Assembly (NCBI RefSeq): GCF_042652345.1
Contig: NZ_JBHSJJ010000001.1
Span: 496,001 to 560,000, forward strand
Length of the DNA: 64,000 bases
From: Negadavirga shengliensis
GTDB taxonomy: Bacteria; Bacteroidota; Bacteroidia; Cytophagales; Cyclobacteriaceae
Direction: 5' to 3'
Shown: piece after piece, positions 61,003 through 64,000 of the stretch
Layout of the letters: every line of letters begins with the position of its first letter
How positions within the stretch are numbered: position 1 is the first letter of the stretch
Program-made: the position numbers and the translations under genes
The notes under the pieces: generated by a model
The model's database searches: none
What the model was told of the DNA's origin: nothing
The model's input: the letters and a program-made list of their open reading frames with translations, nothing else

Positions 61003-63498
61003 ATGCATAAAACCCACAAACCCAAAATAATATTTGTGCTCTCCCTCGGGATGAGCTTGTTGTTGATTTTGCCAGAAGCGGCTATGGCGACAGCCCTGCA
61101 AGCGGGCGAAGGTACAGCAGTTGAATCCTTTTGGCTTTGGAAGTTTCTCGGGCGTCTTCACCCCCTTGCCGTCCATTTTCCTGTCAGTCTCCTTTTGTTC
61201 GCGGCATTTTTGGAATTGTTTACCTTGGGAAAATTCGCTCACAAGCTAAGGCCCGGAATCAATTTATTGGTGTTGGCAGGGGTAGGCGCTGCCCTTTTTT
61301 CCGTGGTACTCGGTCTGTTATTAGCCAATATAGAAGATTATGGCGGTACTACGCTAAACCTCCACCAGTGGACGGGAATCGCCACTGCCGTGTTGGGTTT
61401 GGTAGTTTTATATTTCATGAACCAGGTGCTTAACAAAAAACAATGGGCAAAAGTAAAAGCCTACAGGACCAGTCTGTTTATCACCGCTTTAGCCGTTTCC
61501 GTAGCAGGACACTTTGGCGCATCCCTCACCCACGGCGAAGAATACCTCACCAGCGTGCTTCCCTGGAACGAAGACGCTTATTCTCCCGCCGATATGGACA
61601 TCGATTTGGTGGCTTTTGAAGAAGACGGAGCTGATATGAGCGAGGAGAAACAGGTAAAACTCGTCGGACAGGTAAGGGCCGTTTTTGCCCATAGCTGTTA
61701 TAACTGCCACAGTGCGGCCAAAACAAAAGGCGAATTAAGGCTGGATCAAAAAGAACTGGTGTTTCAGGGCGGGGAATCCGGTCCTGTGATTGTACCCGGA
61801 AATCCGGGAAAAAGTGAGCTGGTGCGCCGAATCAAACTGCCAAAAAGCCATAAAGATGCCATGCCTTCCAAAGGCAAATCGCTCAGCAAAGATGAAATTG
61901 CACTCATCACGCTCTGGGTGGAAAAAGGGGCTCCGTGGCCTGATGCCGCAGATAAAGAAAGTGTATTCAGGGTGGCGGATCTGGCACCGCGCAAACCCAA
62001 TCTTCCTTCCGGAAAAAGTGGGTTATCCAATCCTGTGGACATTTGGGTGGATGAATATTTTATCCAAAATGACTTATCCTGGAAAAATCCCGTGGATGAC
62101 CGCACCTACCTCAGAAGGGTGTATCTGGACATTGTTGGTTTATTGCCGACGCCAGAGGAATATAAGAAGTTTGAGGAAGATGACCGGCCGGAAAAAAGGT
62201 CCATTTGGGTCAGGCAGTTGCTTGCCCGGAACGATGATTATGCCATGCATTGGATGAGCTTCTGGAACGATGCCCTCAGAAATGACTATACCGGCACCGG
62301 CTATATTACCAAAGGCCGGTATGCCATCACAGACTGGCTGTACACTTCGCTGAGAGACAACAAACCCTATGACCAGTTTGTCAAACAGCTGTTAAACCCG
62401 GATGAAAAGTCAAAAGGTTTTATAGAAGGCATCCGGTGGCGGGGAGATGTAAACGCCAGCCAGGTCACGGAAATGCAGGCCGCCCAAAACGTGGGCCAGG
62501 TAATTTTGGGGCTCAATCTTAAATGCGCTTCCTGCCACGACAGCTTTATCAGTGACTGGAAGCTGGAAGAAGCCTACGCCTTTGCCAACATCTTTGCGGA
62601 CACCACTCTGGAAGTCAGCCGCTGTGACATCCCCATCGGCAAAAAGGCCGGTACAAAAATCCTTTGGGAAGAACTGGGAGAAATCGACAGCACCGCCAGC
62701 AGACCTGAAAAACTCCAACAATTGGCCGAGTACCTTGTGCAGCCTGCCAACGGTAGAATGTACCGCACCATCGTGAACCGTGTCTGGAAACAGATGATGG
62801 GTCGCGGATTGGTGGAACCTGTGGATGAAATGGACAATGAGCCCTGGAGCCAGGACCTGTTGGATTGGATGGCTTCGGAGTTTGTGGAGAATGGTTACGA
62901 TCTCAAATCTTTGATATATACCATTGCCACTTCACGGGCTTACCAACAGCCCTCCAAAGGCTTCGATGATCCGATGGATTTGGCGGATGAGGATTTTGTG
63001 TTTGAAGGGGTGGTAAGAAGAAGGGTTACTGCGGAACAGTTTTCCGATGCGATAAGCCAATTTATCCATCCGGTATTTGAGAAAGAAGAATTGAAATATG
63101 ATCCCTTTGAACTGGCTGCTGCTGAGCAGCAAAACTTATCTTTTGCCAGGGCGTCGCTGGTCGCCAACAACGGCTTCCTGAAAGCCCTGGGAAGACCCAA
63201 CAGGGAGGTGGTCTCCACAACCAGGGATTCACAGGCCAGCCTGTTGCAGGCCCTGGAGCTCACCAATGGGGAGATCCTCAACGGCACCCTTGCCAAAGGG
63301 GCGGAAGCGTGGAAGGAAAAATACCGGGATGGAGCAATCATTGTTCACGAGACTTATCGCCAACTGCTGGGCAGGGAGCCTCACCAAAATGAGTTCAAGG
63401 TAGCCATGGAAGCCATTGGAGAAAATCCGGAACCTTCGGATATCCAGGATTTCTTTTGGGCGATTTTGTTACTTCCTGAATTTCAGTTAATTTACTAG
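61003..63498 (+). CDS. Membrane-bound cytochrome-type DUF1549/DUF1553 protein with an N-terminal DUF2231-like domain
   Basis: An 831-residue protein related to the 914-residue one at 53025 but with a different start: a signal peptide, then about four membrane segments (residues ~45-175; 'LHPLAVHFPVSLLLFAAFLE', 'GVGAALFSVVLGLLLANI', 'HQWTGIATAVLGLVVLYF') as in DUF2231-type modules. Next come a cytochrome motif 'HSCYNCHSAAKTKGELRLD' (CxxCH), 'ALITLWVEKGAPWPD', DUF1549 ('YLRRVYLDIVGLLPTPEEYK'), a second CxxCH ('KCASCHDSFISDWK') and DUF1553 ('GRMYRTIVNRVWKQMMGRGL'). The membrane part could link it to electron transport. It begins an operon with the DUF1501 gene 19 bp downstream. Confidence 0.9.
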   Translation: MHKTHKPKIIFVLSLGMSLLLILPEAAMATALQAGEGTAVESFWLWKFLGRLHPLAVHFPVSLLLFAAFLELFTLGKFAHKLRPGINLLVLAGVGAALFSVVLGLLLANIEDYGGTTLNLHQWTGIATAVLGLVVLYFMNQVLNKKQWAKVKAYRTSLFITALAVSVAGHFGASLTHGEEYLTSVLPWNEDAYSPADMDIDLVAFEEDGADMSEEKQVKLVGQVRAVFAHSCYNCHSAAKTKGELRLDQKELVFQGGESGPVIVPGNPGKSELVRRIKLPKSHKDAMPSKGKSLSKDEIALITLWVEKGAPWPDAADKESVFRVADLAPRKPNLPSGKSGLSNPVDIWVDEYFIQNDLSWKNPVDDRTYLRRVYLDIVGLLPTPEEYKKFEEDDRPEKRSIWVRQLLARNDDYAMHWMSFWNDALRNDYTGTGYITKGRYAITDWLYTSLRDNKPYDQFVKQLLNPDEKSKGFIEGIRWRGDVNASQVTEMQAAQNVGQVILGLNLKCASCHDSFISDWKLEEAYAFANIFADTTLEVSRCDIPIGKKAGTKILWEELGEIDSTASRPEKLQQLAEYLVQPANGRMYRTIVNRVWKQMMGRGLVEPVDEMDNEPWSQDLLDWMASEFVENGYDLKSLIYTIATSRAYQQPSKGFDDPMDLADEDFVFEGVVRRRVTAEQFSDAISQFIHPVFEKEELKYDPFELAAAEQQNLSFARASLVANNGFLKALGRPNREVVSTTRDSQASLLQALELTNGEILNGTLAKGAEAWKEKYRDGAIIVHETYRQLLGREPHQNEFKVAMEAIGENPEPSDIQDFFWAILLLPEFQLIY

Positions 63499-63517
63499 TG
63501 GAAAATTGAAAAAGATA

Positions 63518-64000
63518 ATGAAAACCAATTGGAGAAGACGGGATTTTCTGAAAAAGACCAGCGCGGCGGCCATCGCTGCCATGGCTGCAGGTGCCCCTAT
63601 GCCGGGTCTTTTGAGTTCCTGTTCGTCCAGAAATAAAATAAAAGCCTCGGCTGATAGCGTCATCCTGCTTTATATGGCAGGTGGAATGGCACACACAGAA
63701 ACATTTGATCCTAAGAAATATACCCCGTTCCGCAAAGGAATGGAATCCCAGGAGGTGCTTAGCACTTTTAAATCCGTGCCTACCATCCTGGATGGTATCC
63801 AATTTTCCGAAGGACTGGAAAAAATCGGACAAGTCATGGACAGGGGTACGCTTATCCGGTCTTATGTGGCCGCTGACCTCGGGCACATCCTGCATACCAG
63901 ACACCAATACCACTGGCACACCTGTTATGAGCCACCGCAATCCGTGACTGTGCCCCATATAGGATCATGGATCGCCAAAGAGATGGGGCCTGTGAACCCG
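63518..64000 (+). CDS. DUF1501-family Tat-exported protein, 3' partial
   Basis: The frame opens at ATG 63518, 19 bp after the preceding stop, and runs off the window (161 residues visible). It begins 'MKTNWRRRDFLKKTSAAAIA', a clear twin-arginine signal, followed by a Cys ('LLSSCSS') that could be lipid-modified. 'SVILLYMAGGMAHTETFDPK' and 'ADLGHILHTRHQYHWHTCYE' match the DUF1501 N-terminal blocks. As at 51551-55769, a DUF1501 gene follows a cytochrome/DUF1549/DUF1553 gene. The family is the same, but the sequence is quite different from the first copy. Confidence 0.88.
   Translation, partial: MKTNWRRRDFLKKTSAAAIAAMAAGAPMPGLLSSCSSRNKIKASADSVILLYMAGGMAHTETFDPKKYTPFRKGMESQEVLSTFKSVPTILDGIQFSEGLEKIGQVMDRGTLIRSYVAADLGHILHTRHQYHWHTCYEPPQSVTVPHIGSWIAKEMGPVNP

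Overview
The window looks like the chromosome of a Bacteroidota bacterium, most likely order Cytophagales, family Cyclobacteriaceae (Cyclobacterium/Algoriphagus/Echinicola type). The evidence is the gene families (bifunctional rhamnulose-phosphate aldolase/dehydrogenase, Tat-exported Gfo/Idh/MocA and TIM-barrel proteins, LytS/LytTR regulators, DUF4221-type lipoprotein, DUF1501 with DUF1549/DUF1553 pairs), weak Shine-Dalgarno sites and promoter boxes of the Bacteroidota TAnnTTTG type. No rRNA, tRNA, CRISPR array, prophage or complete insertion sequence was seen. Names rest on reading motifs by eye, not on database searches.

Region by region. 1-6.7 kb: an L-rhamnose utilisation operon (aldolase/dehydrogenase cut by the window edge, isomerase, FGGY kinase) continuing into an exported esterase and a GH140-like hydrolase; together they suggest use of rhamnose- and apiose-rich pectin. 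6.8-14 kb: mixed housekeeping genes (YjbQ, GlcG/HbpS-like protein, aminotransferase, ThiD, TIM-barrel epimerase, membrane-anchored EEP phosphatase, Pif1-like helicase). 14.0-14.3 kb: a gene-free, hairpin-rich stretch ending in a strong terminator, probably an unassigned small RNA, followed by uvrA, which seems to be transcribed without a leader. 17.4-20.7 kb: an FGE-like / Tat oxidoreductase / Tat TIM-barrel operon closed by a bidirectional terminator. 20.7-25.4 kb: small membrane proteins, a Fur-type regulator, and a sodium:solute symporter divergent from a NahK-like sugar kinase.

25.4-34.3 kb: recG, an OmpA-type lipoprotein, a pseudouridine synthase, a MoxR ATPase, a LytS kinase with two LytTR response regulators, and a PIN-PhoH protein. 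34.4-39.6 kb: a tight minus-strand operon of a TPR protein, phosphosulfolactate synthase, a DUF368 (PopT-type) lipid carrier flippase, AroE and a PLP decarboxylase. 39.7-42 kb: a translationally coupled RfbC / CpsB-type phosphatase / SDR trio linked to surface polysaccharide. 42-51.4 kb: hflX, an RsmF-type methyltransferase, mtgA, a DUF2179 protein, an MFS exporter, a CinA / GH13 / LLM oxidoreductase operon and a small lipoprotein.

51.5-64 kb is the most accessory part. Two operons each pair a planctomycete-type cytochrome/DUF1549/DUF1553 protein with a DUF1501 protein; they lie on opposite strands and point away from each other. Between them are a DUF2243 membrane protein, a 5'-truncated VOC gene copy fused onto a broken antitoxin-like gene, a DUF4221-type lipoprotein, the intact VOC gene, a DUF1801 protein and a ~0.9 kb array of about eleven degenerate ~85-bp repeats with C-tract/G-tract and hairpin structure.
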